DNA of 64,000 nt from Fictibacillus arsenicus. GTDB taxonomy: Bacteria; Bacillota; Bacilli; Bacillales; Fictibacillaceae. Shown here piece after piece: positions 18,771-27,761 of this stretch (its first letter is position 1; each line of letters starts with the position of its first letter). Both the position numbers and the translations under genes were made by a program. The notes below the pieces were generated by a model that was not told the DNA's origin, made no database searches, and was given only the letters and a program-made list of their open reading frames with translations. The stretch lies in NCBI RefSeq assembly GCF_001642935.1, contig NZ_CP016761.1, positions 1,550,001 to 1,614,000 of the forward strand, written 5' to 3'.

Positions 18771-19979
18771 TTAAACAGAAAGTACGTTTTTTATGCGCTC
18801 AATCGCCCAATCTAAGTCTTCTTCAGAGATGATCAGCGGCGGTGCAAAGCGGATTACGTTTTCATGTGTTTCCTTACATAATAAGCCTTGTTCTTTTAAT
18901 TTTTCACAATAAGAACGAGCAGGTTCGTTCAGCTCAACTCCTATAAATAATCCTTTTCCGCGAACTTCTTTGATCGCTGGATTATCAATCTTCTTCAACT
19001 CACCCAAGAAGTACTCACCAAGCTTCAGCGAACGCTCAACCAAGTTCTCCTCAACTAGTACTTCAAGAGAAGCTACAGAAACTGCGCAAGAAAGCGGGTT
19101 TCCTCCAAATGTTGATCCGTGAGATCCAGGATTGAATACACCAAGGATTTCGCGGTTAGCTGCCACACAAGAAATCGGCATAACGCCTCCGCCTAGTGCT
19201 TTTCCTAGGATGTACATGTCTGGCTCAATTTCTTCCCAGTCACAAGCGAACATTTTACCAGAACGGCCAAGTCCTGATTGGATTTCATCTGCTACAAAAA
19301 GAACATTCTCAGATTTACACACTTCTAGAGCTTCCTTTAAGAAGCCTTCACGCGGGATAACGATTCCAGCTTCACCTTGAATCGGTTCTAAGATGAATGC
19401 TGCAGTGTTTGGAGTAATAGCAGCCTTCAATGCTTCCAAATCGCCGTAAGGAATTACTTTGATTCCAGGAAGCATAGGGCCGAATCCGCGCTGATAATCT
19501 GGATCAGAGCTCATGGATACGGCTGTCATCGTACGTCCATGGAAGTTTCCTTCGCAAACGATGATTTCTGCTTGGTTATCAGCAACACCTTTCACATCAT
19601 ATGCCCAGCGGCGTACAGCTTTGATTGCTGTTTCAACAGCTTCAGCACCAGTGTTCATAGGAAGTACCATGTCTTTTTTCGTCAGGCTAGAAACTTTTTC
19701 ATAAAAATCGCCTAGCTGATCGTTGTGGAACGCACGTGAAGTCAGTGTTACTCTGTCTGCTTGATCTTTAAGCGCCTGGATGATTTTAGGGTGGCGGTGT
19801 CCTTGGTTTACCGCGGAGTATGCACTAAGCATATCCATGTAACGGTTTCCTTCAGGATCTGTTACCCATACACCTTCAGCTTTTGAAATGACGATCGGCA
19901 GCGGATGATAGTTTTGTGCACCATACTGCTCCGTTTTAGAAATAACAGTTTCCGTATTCTTTGTCTGTGTCTGTTTCAT
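18771..19979 (-). CDS. rocD: Ornithine aminotransferase
   Basis: About 402 residues, a PLP-dependent class III aminotransferase that turns ornithine and 2-oxoglutarate into glutamate semialdehyde and glutamate in arginine/ornithine breakdown. [33 protein letters not shown] and the PLP-lysine context LGKALGGGV are all present. The ATG at 19979 is preferred over the in-frame GTG three codons upstream because AGAGG sits about eight bases before the ATG. It is monocistronic here, away from rocA/rocF. An extended -10 promoter lies about 40 bases upstream. Confidence 0.93.
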   Translation of the reverse strand: MKQTQTKNTETVISKTEQYGAQNYHPLPIVISKAEGVWVTDPEGNRYMDMLSAYSAVNQGHRHPKIIQALKDQADRVTLTSRAFHNDQLGDFYEKVSSLTKKDMVLPMNTGAEAVETAIKAVRRWAYDVKGVADNQAEIIVCEGNFHGRTMTAVSMSSDPDYQRGFGPMLPGIKVIPYGDLEALKAAITPNTAAFILEPIQGEAGIVIPREGFLKEALEVCKSENVLFVADEIQSGLGRSGKMFACDWEEIEPDMYILGKALGGGVMPISCVAANREILGVFNPGSHGSTFGGNPLSCAVSVASLEVLVEENLVERSLKLGEYFLGELKKIDNPAIKEVRGKGLFIGVELNEPARSYCEKLKEQGLLCKETHENVIRFAPPLIISEEDLDWAIERIKNVLSV

Positions 19980-20017
19980 AGGAAACACCTCTATTCTGCA
20001 AGATTTCTCACAGTGCT

Positions 20018-20046
20018 ATTATACCAATGAAAGTGCTTTCTTTACA
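20018..20046 (-). promoter_or_regulatory. Putative sigma-A promoter of rocD
   Basis: On the minus strand TGTAAA, 17 bases, then TATAAT preceded by TGG (extended -10). The spacer holds gaaagcactttc, a palindrome with a loose resemblance to a cre site (two mismatches), so catabolite control is possible but weakly supported. Confidence 0.6.
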
Positions 20047-20126
20047 GGGGCAACTCATATGGTTGTCTTGTTTGCTCGACTTCGTGGTATATTAATATGG
20101 AGAATTATACATAGGAGGATATATTT

Positions 20127-20483
20127 ATGATTCATGCACATGTTACATCTTGGTTTCTGGCTCTCATTTTGTTTTTTGTAACGTATATGCTATACAAAAA
20201 AAATGCCGGAAAAAAATCTAAAATTTTTCATATGATCCTGCGAGTTTTGTATTTAGCCATACTTGCAACAGGTGGGCACATGCTTGCTGGCTACCTTACA
20301 GACCCTGGAATTGTAAATAATGGTCCTATTATTATTAAAGGTGTTCTAGGGCTAGTTATGATCGGATTGATGGAAATCATCCTTGTTCAAAGAAAACGCG
20401 GTGAAGGCCGTTTAATGAACTGGGTGTTTTTCTGGGTATCACTTGTTTTAGTATTATTCTATGGTTATATCGTGCTTGGATAA
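20127..20483 (+). CDS. yisL: YisL family small membrane protein (DUF1516)
   Basis: A 118-residue protein with four hydrophobic segments and HVTSWFLALILFFV at the N-terminus, as in YisL. The function is not known. It has an AGGAGG ribosome binding site and its own terminator. The position between yisK and asnO matches the B. subtilis yis order, although other genes have been inserted here. Confidence 0.85.
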   Translation: MIHAHVTSWFLALILFFVTYMLYKKNAGKKSKIFHMILRVLYLAILATGGHMLAGYLTDPGIVNNGPIIIKGVLGLVMIGLMEIILVQRKRGEGRLMNWVFFWVSLVLVLFYGYIVLG

Positions 20484-20494
20484 ATGATAGAGAG

Positions 20495-20527
20495 AAATCG
20501 TCTGATTTTAAATCAGGCGATTTTTTA
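20495..20527 (+). terminator. Intrinsic terminator of yisL
   Basis: A long stem aaatcgtctgattt / aaatcaggcgattt ending in six T. Confidence 0.85.
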
Positions 20528-20642
20528 TATGGTAAAAATAACCACCAATAGTCCTGTTAAGATATTGAACTGTGCACCGATATTAATAGTGGCATTATGC
20601 CCAAAGCCATATGATTGTTCTTTTAGCAGATGAGGTGTAATC

Positions 20643-22484
20643 ATGAGAACCTTCAATTATCTAAATAAAAATGACAATAAAATAAAATTAAAAATGCCGG
20701 AGCAATCACAAGAAATAGATGACCTCTTAGCGATGTCACACTTAGTTCAAGCAAGTGCGAAAGAGATGGAACAGCTTAATAATACTCTTCTCGAGTCTGA
20801 ACAGCGGTACAAATCACTATTCGAACACAACCCAGATATGATCTATTCTATGGATATGAACGGATATATTACGAGTGTGAATCCAGCACTTGTACAAACG
20901 TTAGGATTTTCTGAATCAGATATGCTCCAGGCTCATGCGTTAAATTTCGTATGTAAGAAAGATCATAAGCGTGTTGTTGAACATTTTCGTCTTGCCATTC
21001 ATGAAAAACCCCAAACTTTTGTAACGAGTATCATGAAAAAAGACGGCAGTGAAATCGTATGCAGCATTACGAACATACCGATCGTAGTGAACAAGGCAGT
21101 AGTTGGTGTATACGGAATAAGCAAAAACATAACGTGGCAGAAAAATGCAGAAAAGAAGATTGAAAGACTTGCTTTTCATGACTCACTGACAGGCTTGCCG
21201 AACCGAAGTCAATTCGAGAAAAGACTTCGTGAGTTAGTGGAAGAGAACCATCATACAAAAAAGAAACTAGCTGTCATGTTTATAGATATTGACCATTTTA
21301 AAATCATAAATGAGAGTCTAGGTCACCATATCGGCGATGTAGTATTAAAGCATGTTAGCAAGCAGCTGAGACAGACGATTAAAGGGGACGACCTTTTATG
21401 CCGCTTTGCTGGAGATGTGTTCACGCTTATCCTGCCAATGCTTGATAAGTCAGGGGAAGTCATAGATACGGCAAACAGAATTACAGAAGCGTTAAAAATG
21501 CCGATCTATTTAGATGGACAGGAATATACAGTCAGCGCATCGATCGGAATCAGCATCTACCCAGACGATAGTATGGAAGCAGATGTACTGATCAAAAATG
21601 CTGACATTGCTCTTCATAAGGCAAAAGAAAAAGGACGCGGCAAGCGTGAGTTTTTCAAAGGTGAAATGAACGCATTTACACTTGAGCGCCTTAAGCTCGA
21701 AGGCTATTTAAGAAAGGCGATTCAAAAAGGAGAGCTTCAGCCTTACTTTCAGCCGCAGCTATGCATGAAGACGGAAAGAATCACTGGATTTGAAGCCCTT
21801 CTACGCTGGAACCACCCGGAACTTGGCCTTGTCTCACCGATGCAGTTTGTTCCTCTTGCAGAAGAAATTGGACTGATAGATGACATTGGAAGATTTGTTC
21901 TCTTTGAATCTTGTAAACAGCTAAGACACTGGCACGATGAAGGTGCACACCATCTTTCTATATCTGTAAATGTTTCAGGAAGGCAGTTTCAGAGATTGTC
22001 CTTCGTATATGAAGTAAAAGAGGCGCTGCAAGCGTCAGGTATACCCGCTGAGTGTCTGCATTTGGAGTTAACCGAAAGCACGATGATTCATAATGTGCAA
22101 TACAGTATAAGCATTATGCAGGAATTAAGAGAACTAGGTGTTAAACTATCGATCGATGATTTTGGCACAGGCTATAGTTCACTTAGCTATTTAAAAGATT
22201 TTCCTGTTGATTCGCTTAAAATCGATCAAAGCTTTATCCGTCACTTGAGTGATGACTTTTTCAATACGAGTGATGCCGCCATCATTAAGGCTATTATTAT
22301 GATGTGTGAAGGTTTGTCGTTAACTACAGTGGCAGAAGGTGTTGAAACATACGAACAGATGAAGCTTCTTCGTGAATATGGCTGCCACACCGCACAAGGA
22401 TATATCATCAGTAAACCAATGCCTGCTAATGAAGCCCAACTTTTTTTAGATGAATTTTATACAATAAAAAACAGCACATCCTGA
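20643..22484 (+). CDS. PAS-GGDEF-EAL protein, probable cyclic-di-GMP phosphodiesterase
   Basis: A 613-residue soluble protein: a short coiled N-terminus, a PAS domain (about 55-165), a GGDEF domain (about 175-335) and an EAL domain (about 345-605). The diguanylate cyclase motif reads A-G-D-V-F at residues 256-260, so synthesis is probably lost. The EAL motif is intact (Glu384 in GFEALLRW), as are ELTES and IDDFGTGYSSL, so it should hydrolyse cyclic-di-GMP. The degenerate GGDEF may bind GTP as a regulator. The PAS domain may sense a ligand. A GAGGTG ribosome binding site precedes the ATG. No membrane segment is seen. Confidence 0.9.
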   Translation: MRTFNYLNKNDNKIKLKMPEQSQEIDDLLAMSHLVQASAKEMEQLNNTLLESEQRYKSLFEHNPDMIYSMDMNGYITSVNPALVQTLGFSESDMLQAHALNFVCKKDHKRVVEHFRLAIHEKPQTFVTSIMKKDGSEIVCSITNIPIVVNKAVVGVYGISKNITWQKNAEKKIERLAFHDSLTGLPNRSQFEKRLRELVEENHHTKKKLAVMFIDIDHFKIINESLGHHIGDVVLKHVSKQLRQTIKGDDLLCRFAGDVFTLILPMLDKSGEVIDTANRITEALKMPIYLDGQEYTVSASIGISIYPDDSMEADVLIKNADIALHKAKEKGRGKREFFKGEMNAFTLERLKLEGYLRKAIQKGELQPYFQPQLCMKTERITGFEALLRWNHPELGLVSPMQFVPLAEEIGLIDDIGRFVLFESCKQLRHWHDEGAHHLSISVNVSGRQFQRLSFVYEVKEALQASGIPAECLHLELTESTMIHNVQYSISIMQELRELGVKLSIDDFGTGYSSLSYLKDFPVDSLKIDQSFIRHLSDDFFNTSDAAIIKAIIMMCEGLSLTTVAEGVETYEQMKLLREYGCHTAQGYIISKPMPANEAQLFLDEFYTIKNSTS

Positions 22485-22506
22485 CCAAAGGGTGTGCTGT
22501 TTTTTG
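22468..22506. terminator. Bidirectional terminator between the EAL gene and mtnA
   Basis: Stem acagcacatcc / ggtgtgctgt flanked by an A-run on the left and a T-run on the right, placed between convergent genes. Confidence 0.85.
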
Positions 22507-22508
22507 TA

Positions 22509-23564
22509 TTAGCTGTTTTCCTTCTTAAGCACAGATAGAGAATCTTTGTAATTACCGCTTACAATACCTTTTTCTGTAATGATAGCTGATATATACTCAG
22601 CGGGTGTTACATCAAAAGCAGGATTGAACACTTTAATGCCTTCAGGTGCAATACGGATACCGTTTAAATGAGTGACTTCTTCTTCAGGACGTTCCTCGAT
22701 CGGAATATCTTCACCGCTTGCAGTTCTTAAATCTAAAGTAGATAAAGGGCAAGCGACATAAAAGGGAATGCCCAGTGCTTTTGCTTGGAGAGCTAATCCG
22801 AACGTTCCGATTTTGTTCGCGGTATCTCCATTCGCCGCAACACGGTCACAGCCTACGATAACAGCTTTTATATTTTTTGTTTTAAGGGTATGTGCTGCCA
22901 TATTGTCTGTAATGAGCGTTACATCAATATCATTTGCCTGAAGCTCCCAAGCTGTTAAACGAGCCCCTTGGAGAACAGGCCGTGTTTCGTTTGCGTAAAC
23001 GGAGAGATTCAATCCTCTTTCTTTTGCAAGGTGAAAAGGAGCCAGCGCTGTGCCGTATTTACTTGTTGCGATCGCACCAGCATTACAGATAGTCATTACT
23101 GCATCGCCATCCTGTAAAAGTGAAAGAGCATATTCACCAATCTTGCGGCATGTGTTTTCATCTTCTGTCTGAATGTTGATCGCTTCTTGCTCAATCTTTT
23201 CTTTAGCATCTTCTACAGAAACGGCTTTTTGCGCAGCGCGAACTACCCGGTCCAGTGCCCAAAATAAGTTAACAGCTGTCGGCCGGGAAGATGCAAGATA
23301 ATTTCGCTGAACTTGCAGCTTTGATAAAAAGGATTCAAGTTGATTATCTTTCTCGCTGTTGCTCCAAAGCACAAGGCCAAAAGCGGCTGCGATGCCGATT
23401 GCAGGTGCACCCCGAACCTTTAGTTTTGATATGGCATCCCACACATGCTCGATACTCGTTACATTCAAGTATACAGTGTGATGTGGAAGCTGCTGCTGGT
23501 CTAAGATAAGAAGATGGTCCCTGCGATATCGAACAGAAGGGACCCATTTTTCAGCTACGGTCAT
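22509..23564 (-). CDS. mtnA: Methylthioribose-1-phosphate isomerase
   Basis: A 351-residue aldose-ketose isomerase of the eIF2B-like family that converts 5-methylthioribose-1-phosphate to methylthioribulose-1-phosphate in methionine salvage. [13 protein letters not shown], the catalytic cysteine in [10 protein letters not shown] and the aspartate in [17 protein letters not shown] are visible. It is second in the S-box-controlled mtnKA operon, three bases behind mtnK, whose 3' end carries the GAGGTG ribosome binding site for mtnA. Confidence 0.96.
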   Translation of the reverse strand: MTVAEKWVPSVRYRRDHLLILDQQQLPHHTVYLNVTSIEHVWDAISKLKVRGAPAIGIAAAFGLVLWSNSEKDNQLESFLSKLQVQRNYLASSRPTAVNLFWALDRVVRAAQKAVSVEDAKEKIEQEAINIQTEDENTCRKIGEYALSLLQDGDAVMTICNAGAIATSKYGTALAPFHLAKERGLNLSVYANETRPVLQGARLTAWELQANDIDVTLITDNMAAHTLKTKNIKAVIVGCDRVAANGDTANKIGTFGLALQAKALGIPFYVACPLSTLDLRTASGEDIPIEERPEEEVTHLNGIRIAPEGIKVFNPAFDVTPAEYISAIITEKGIVSGNYKDSLSVLKKENS

Positions 23565-23567
23565 TCT

Positions 23568-24785
23568 TTATGCACCTCTAATCCAGTTAGTTAATTGAGT
23601 GATACTCGTAAATTTTCTTTGGTTTTTTATGAGATAGCTTCCTAGCTCAAGCGCTTTTTTCTTATAAAAAAGTTCAATATCTTTTTGTTCAATGGAATCA
23701 AGGTCAACAACATGTGCAAGACCGATCGTTCTTCGTATCACTTCACAGCCGGCAAAACCGATTGCTTCCTGAAAAGTGTGCTGAAGGAAATTTTCAAGAA
23801 CGCCTTCTGTTTTTACAAAAGGATCTGATGATTTTTCGCGCCATAGTTCTGTAAAAGTATTCGTGTATGTCTCCCATGTTTTCTCGATCGTTTGCAGCAG
23901 GAAAGACTGTACAGATTCACGATGGAACGGTTCTTTTGTATGTGCGTTCTGTGAAAGATGATTCAATGTCAGATTCGCAAAAAAGTGTGCAAGATCAAAA
24001 CCAGCTGGACCGTAGAAAGCAAATTCCGGATCAATCACTTTTGTCGAGTCTTCTTTTACAAAAATACTTCCTGTATGAAGGTCGCCATGCAGCAAAATTT
24101 CAGCTCTAGTTAAAAAAGAAAATCGGAGTTGAGCGACTTCACGAAGCAATTCTTGATCTGACCAAATTTTTTCTACACTACTTTTTAGTTCAGCAGGAAA
24201 CTCGTTTGTGTCATGGTCAAAAAATGGATCTGTAAATACTAAGTCCTCTGTAATCTTGCAAAGTTCAGGGTTGGAAAAACGCTTTACCTTTTCTTTTTTA
24301 TCGAAAGGGTGGAGATAAAAATCACTGGAATAAAAAGCTGTGTTTGCTGCGAATGTTCCGATATCTTTTGCTAGAAGAGGATAGGTATTTCCTTCGATCA
24401 AACCTTTGCGCAATATGACATGGTCTGAAAGATCTTCCATCACTGTTACGGCTAAGTGTGAATCGGAGTAATAAACTTTTGGTACGAGATGCGGAACGGA
24501 CTCCGCTTCTTGCAATAAAGCATCACTTTCGATTCTGGCTCTGTCTAAAGTAAGCGGCCAGCTTTCTCCGACTACTTTTGCATAAGGAAGAGCCTGCTTC
24601 ACGATCAGTGCTTTTTGGGAATCAGAATCTTGTACACGGAAAACAAGATTTAAGTTGCCATCACCAATCTCTTGAACAACTAGATTATTTAGAGATGCTG
24701 AGTTAAAGAAGTTCAAAGGCTTAATTACATCAAGTACAGTCAGTTCGTTTAATGGTTCATATGCTGGTTTTACTTTTACGGTCAT
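23568..24785 (-). CDS. mtnK: Methylthioribose kinase
   Basis: A 405-residue kinase with an aminoglycoside-phosphotransferase-like fold that phosphorylates 5-methylthioribose with ATP, the first committed step of methionine salvage. The catalytic loop ILLHGDLHTGSIFV and the metal site DPEFAFYGPAGFD are clear. It has a GGGGGG ribosome binding site. An S-box riboswitch with a terminator lies directly upstream, so it is expected to be made when S-adenosylmethionine is low. Confidence 0.96.
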   Translation of the reverse strand: MTVKVKPAYEPLNELTVLDVIKPLNFFNSASLNNLVVQEIGDGNLNLVFRVQDSDSQKALIVKQALPYAKVVGESWPLTLDRARIESDALLQEAESVPHLVPKVYYSDSHLAVTVMEDLSDHVILRKGLIEGNTYPLLAKDIGTFAANTAFYSSDFYLHPFDKKEKVKRFSNPELCKITEDLVFTDPFFDHDTNEFPAELKSSVEKIWSDQELLREVAQLRFSFLTRAEILLHGDLHTGSIFVKEDSTKVIDPEFAFYGPAGFDLAHFFANLTLNHLSQNAHTKEPFHRESVQSFLLQTIEKTWETYTNTFTELWREKSSDPFVKTEGVLENFLQHTFQEAIGFAGCEVIRRTIGLAHVVDLDSIEQKDIELFYKKKALELGSYLIKNQRKFTSITQLTNWIRGA

Positions 24786-24811
24786 TTTTTGTTCCCCCCG
24801 GAATGTTTTAG

Positions 24812-24849
24812 AAAAATAAAAGAGCCTCTTTTCATATTAGAAAAGAGGC
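24812..24849 (-). terminator. Riboswitch-controlled terminator ahead of mtnK
   Basis: A perfect 10-bp stem gcctcttttc / gaaaagaggc followed on the minus strand by tcttttattttt. The gcctctt segment is also repeated in the riboswitch P1 region, giving the usual anti-terminator alternative. Confidence 0.85.
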
Positions 24850-24871
24850 CCGGAAAGACAGTTGTCCCGCG

Positions 24872-25046
24872 CCTCTTATCTTAGCAAAACGAGTAGTTTT
24901 GCTGGAATTAGCACCGTGCCATACGCTGATTTTAATAAAAAAATCCAGCGGCTCCCCATATCTTGCGGGCGCCCCATTTCACAATGGTATTACGGTCGGT
25001 TGCTGGGTTTCATCGGGCCATTCCCTCCACCTGCTCTTGATAAGAG
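24872..25046 (-). ncRNA. SAM (S-box) riboswitch of mtnKA
   Basis: Read on the minus strand, P1 is ctcttatc ... gataagag. Inside are the S-box core strings caggtggagggaatggcccg, atgaaacccagcaacc and acggtgctaattcc. SAM binding should stabilise P1 and let the terminator form. The long middle arm includes a GC-rich helix. This accounts for most of the 650-base gap between mtnK and mtnU; the rest is a promoter and repeat R4. Confidence 0.96.
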
Positions 25047-25101
25047 ACCAATTATTCAGTTCGTTAAAAGCGAAATAATATTCGCGCAATTCATAATCGT
25101 T

Positions 25102-25131
25102 ATACTACAATGTTTGGAAACGATTTGTCAA
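25102..25131 (-). promoter_or_regulatory. Sigma-A promoter of the mtnKA transcript
   Basis: On the minus strand a perfect TTGACA, an 18-base spacer, then TAGTAT, about 55 bases before the riboswitch begins. Confidence 0.75.
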
Positions 25132-25167
25132 ACTTTTTTTGTGACTATTCTTTTGGGTTATGAAAGT

Positions 25168-25380
25168 TGTTTTCGTAAACAAAGTAGTCATAGAAAGGGT
25201 TGATTTCCTCTCCAGGTGCTCGATTTCCGTGGGGTGTGCGGTGAGCCCCCTAGGCTAAATAAGCCTGCCGGGGTCTCACCTGTCCCACTAATCCCGCAGG
25301 AGTCTCGCACCTTACGTTCCAATCAACTAGTCGACGAAGTGTACTCCAAGAAAATATTCAAAAGCAACAGTCTTTAGCGT
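25168..25380 (-). repeat. Dispersed intergenic repeat, copy R4
   Basis: Inverted copy between the mtnK promoter and the 3' end of mtnU. It shows tttcgtaaacaaagtagtca at one end and ttcaaaagcaacagtcttta at the other, with the 'ccctaggcta...tagcctgccgggg'-type hairpin module it shares with R3. Confidence 0.85.
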
Positions 25381-25434
25381 TGATTTATGCTCCAGATTTC
25401 CCGGACGGGTAAGGAGAGCAAGCTAAATGCGGTG

Positions 25435-26217
25435 TTAGTAAAGATCTATACGGCGGTCATTAAAAACAGGAACCTTCGCCCGTACTTCATCAACCAATTC
25501 AGGAGATATGTCAGCAGTAAGAATTTCTTCTTCAGAAACGGAGGCTTCTGCGACAATATCGCCCCAAGGATCGATGATCATAGACTGGCCAGCGAATGTA
25601 TTGTTCGGATCGCTTCCAACACGATTGCATGCTACAACATAGCATTGATTTTCAATAGCACGTGCAATCAAAAGAGCGCGCCAGTGAGTCTGCCGCTGAA
25701 TCGGCCATTGAGCAGGAACGAATAAAACTTTTGCCCCTTTTATAAAAGGCATGCGTATCCATTCAGGAAAACGGATATCATAGCAGATTGCAGCTGAAGA
25801 CAATATGCCATCAACTGTGAAAATACCGCTTTCTTTGCCAGGAGCGATATATTTTTCTTCTTCCATAAGCGTAATAAGGTGTGCCTTGGAATACGTTCCG
25901 ATATGCGAACCATTTCTGTCAAAGCTCAGCATCGTATTATAAACGTCATTACCTTTACGGAATGCAACAGATCCGCCAATGAGGTTAATTCCAAACTCTT
26001 TTGCAAGGGAACTGAGCCATTTTTTTGCTTTTTCACCATTTTCATCACTGATCTCGTCTAGGCGCGTCAGATCATACCCTGTATCCCAAAGTTCAGGAAG
26101 TACTATGGAGTCAGGCTTATAAAGCCGAACTGCCTCACGGATTTTTTTCTCGATATGCTCCATATTTTTTTCAGGATTTCCAAATTGGACATCCACTTGT
26201 ATACATACTATTTTCAT
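25435..26217 (-). CDS. mtnU: Carbon-nitrogen hydrolase of methionine salvage (MtnU, omega-amidase)
   Basis: A 260-residue nitrilase-superfamily enzyme. The catalytic triad is visible: Glu in VLPELWDTGYD, Lys in YSKAHLI and Cys in AICYDIRFPEW. It is thought to hydrolyse 2-oxoglutaramate made when MtnE uses glutamine as amino donor, pulling the last transamination forward. It is divergent from mtnE with a 119-base shared region and has an AGGAGTG ribosome binding site. No S-box is seen in front of it. Confidence 0.9.
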   Translation of the reverse strand: MKIVCIQVDVQFGNPEKNMEHIEKKIREAVRLYKPDSIVLPELWDTGYDLTRLDEISDENGEKAKKWLSSLAKEFGINLIGGSVAFRKGNDVYNTMLSFDRNGSHIGTYSKAHLITLMEEEKYIAPGKESGIFTVDGILSSAAICYDIRFPEWIRMPFIKGAKVLFVPAQWPIQRQTHWRALLIARAIENQCYVVACNRVGSDPNNTFAGQSMIIDPWGDIVAEASVSEEEILTADISPELVDEVRAKVPVFNDRRIDLY

Positions 26218-26336
26218 AAAAAAACACTCCTATCTGGCATAGAAATACCAAAAAAAGTCTTTACAGAATTTCCTTAAGCGTATAACATAACTGATTAGAA
26301 TTTCAAGAACATTCAAATTAGACTGGAAGTGATCGT

Positions 26337-27503
26337 TTGAAACGTTTTGAACAGGCAGAGGTCATGGCTAAACTGCCAGAGCAATTTTTCGCTAAACTTG
26401 TAAAAAAAGTATCACATTATGTGGAGCAAGGCTATGATGTTATTAATCTTGGACAAGGGAACCCGGACCAGCCCACGCCAAATCATATTGTAGAAGCGTT
26501 AAAAGAAGGGGCAGACAATCCTGCATATCACAAATACTCGCCGTTTCGCGGACATTCTTTTTTAAAGCAGGCTGCAGCCGATTTTTATAAAAGAGAATAC
26601 GGAGTTACGCTGGATCCGGAAAAAGAAGTAGCAGTATTGTTCGGAGGTAAAACGGGTTTAGTAGAGTTATCTCAATGCTATTTAAATTCTGGAGATATTG
26701 CTCTTGTTCCAGATCCAGGATATCCTGATTACTGGTCAGGAATTGCAATGGCTGGGGCGAAGATGGAGACGATGCCTCTCTTAGCAGAGAATGCTTTTTT
26801 GCCTGATTATGATCGTTTAGAAGAAAATGTGCTGCAAGAAGCTAAACTTATGTTCTTAAACTATCCGAACAATCCGACGGCTGGTGTCGCAACAAAAGAC
26901 TTTTTTGAAGATACCGTTGAACTGGCAAAAAAGCATGATATTTTAGTGTGCCATGATTTTGCGTATGGTGCGATTGGATTTGAAGGTAAAAAGCCTGTCA
27001 GCTTTTTAGAGGCTGATGGAGCGAAAGAAGTTGGAATAGAAATCTATACATTGTCCAAAACTTACAACATGGCTGGCTGGCGTGTCGGTTTCGCAGTCGG
27101 AAATGAGCAAGTCATTGAATCTATCAACCTTCTTCAAGACCATTTTTATGTCAGTCTATTTGGAGCCGTGCAGCATGCAGCGGCCGCAGCACTCAATGAA
27201 TCCCAGGAATGCGTGGATGAGCTGGTAGCAACATATGAAAAGAGGCGCAATGCTTTTATCGGCAGGTTAAGAGAAAACGGCTGGAACGTCGAAGCTCCAA
27301 AGGGTTCGTTCTTCTGCTGGCTGCCAGTTCCTGAAGGATACACGTCAGAAACGTTTGCGGATCATTTACTAGAAAAAGCGCATGTTGTCGTTGCTCCAGG
27401 GATCGGATTTGGAAAAGAAGGAGACAAATATGTGAGGGCAGGTTTGCTTACTTCAGAAGATAGGCTAATAGAAGCAGCCGACAGAATCGCAAAAGTCATT
27501 TAA
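26337..27503 (+). CDS. mtnE: Methionine salvage aminotransferase (2-oxo-4-methylthiobutanoate aminotransferase)
   Basis: A 388-residue class I/II PLP aminotransferase that makes methionine from 2-oxo-4-methylthiobutanoate, usually with glutamine. NLGQGNPDQPTP, PDPGYPDYWSG, NYPNNPT and the PLP-lysine region YTLSKTYNMAGWRVGF closely follow MtnE of Bacillus. The likely start is TTG with GGAAGTGA about six bases before it. It is divergent from mtnU and followed by the mtnWXBD promoter. No riboswitch precedes it. Confidence 0.93.
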   Translation: MKRFEQAEVMAKLPEQFFAKLVKKVSHYVEQGYDVINLGQGNPDQPTPNHIVEALKEGADNPAYHKYSPFRGHSFLKQAAADFYKREYGVTLDPEKEVAVLFGGKTGLVELSQCYLNSGDIALVPDPGYPDYWSGIAMAGAKMETMPLLAENAFLPDYDRLEENVLQEAKLMFLNYPNNPTAGVATKDFFEDTVELAKKHDILVCHDFAYGAIGFEGKKPVSFLEADGAKEVGIEIYTLSKTYNMAGWRVGFAVGNEQVIESINLLQDHFYVSLFGAVQHAAAAALNESQECVDELVATYEKRRNAFIGRLRENGWNVEAPKGSFFCWLPVPEGYTSETFADHLLEKAHVVVAPGIGFGKEGDKYVRAGLLTSEDRLIEAADRIAKVI

Positions 27504-27510
27504 AAAATTG

Positions 27511-27539
27511 TTGACAGGATCTTCATGGCCTGTCATAAT
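27511..27539 (+). promoter_or_regulatory. Sigma-A promoter of mtnWXBD
   Basis: Perfect TTGACA, a 17-base spacer, then CATAAT with an upstream TG (extended -10), about 32 bases before the riboswitch. Confidence 0.9.
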
Positions 27540-27570
27540 CACAATTAATATTATATTCGAACAATTTGCA

Positions 27571-27685
27571 CTCTTATTAAGAGCAGGTGGAGGGACTAGC
27601 CCGATGAAACCCGGCAACCATTCAGCTTATTTTCAGCTGAAAACGGTGCTAATTCTTGCAGTCAAATAGACTGAGAGATGAGAGG
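27571..27685 (+). ncRNA. SAM (S-box) riboswitch of mtnWXBD
   Basis: P1 strands are ctcttatta and the closing gagagatgagag. Core strings are gagcaggtggagggactagc, ccgatgaaacccggcaacc and acggtgctaattcttgc. It is more compact than the one at mtnK because the variable arm is short. It is followed by a terminator and then mtnW. Confidence 0.96.
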
Positions 27686-27707
27686 AAGCGGACCTGCGAT
27701 ATTTAGT

Positions 27708-27735
27708 GCCCCTTCCTTTTGGATGGGGCTTTTTA
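27708..27735 (+). terminator. Riboswitch-controlled terminator ahead of mtnW
   Basis: Stem gccccttcc / ggatggggc (one mismatch) with a tttt loop, then ttttta. It lies 27 bases before the mtnW start. Confidence 0.8.
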
Positions 27736-27761
27736 TTGTGTTTGAAAGGAGTTTTAACGAT

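Noticed and set aside
24862-25203. 113-residue plus-strand frame across the mtnK leader
   Set aside because: It is the antisense of the S-box riboswitch, whose conserved strings explain the sequence.
27678-27761. Longer N-terminus for MtnW starting at 27678
   Set aside because: It would begin inside the riboswitch P1/terminator; the ATG at 27762 has a good ribosome binding site and gives the family length.
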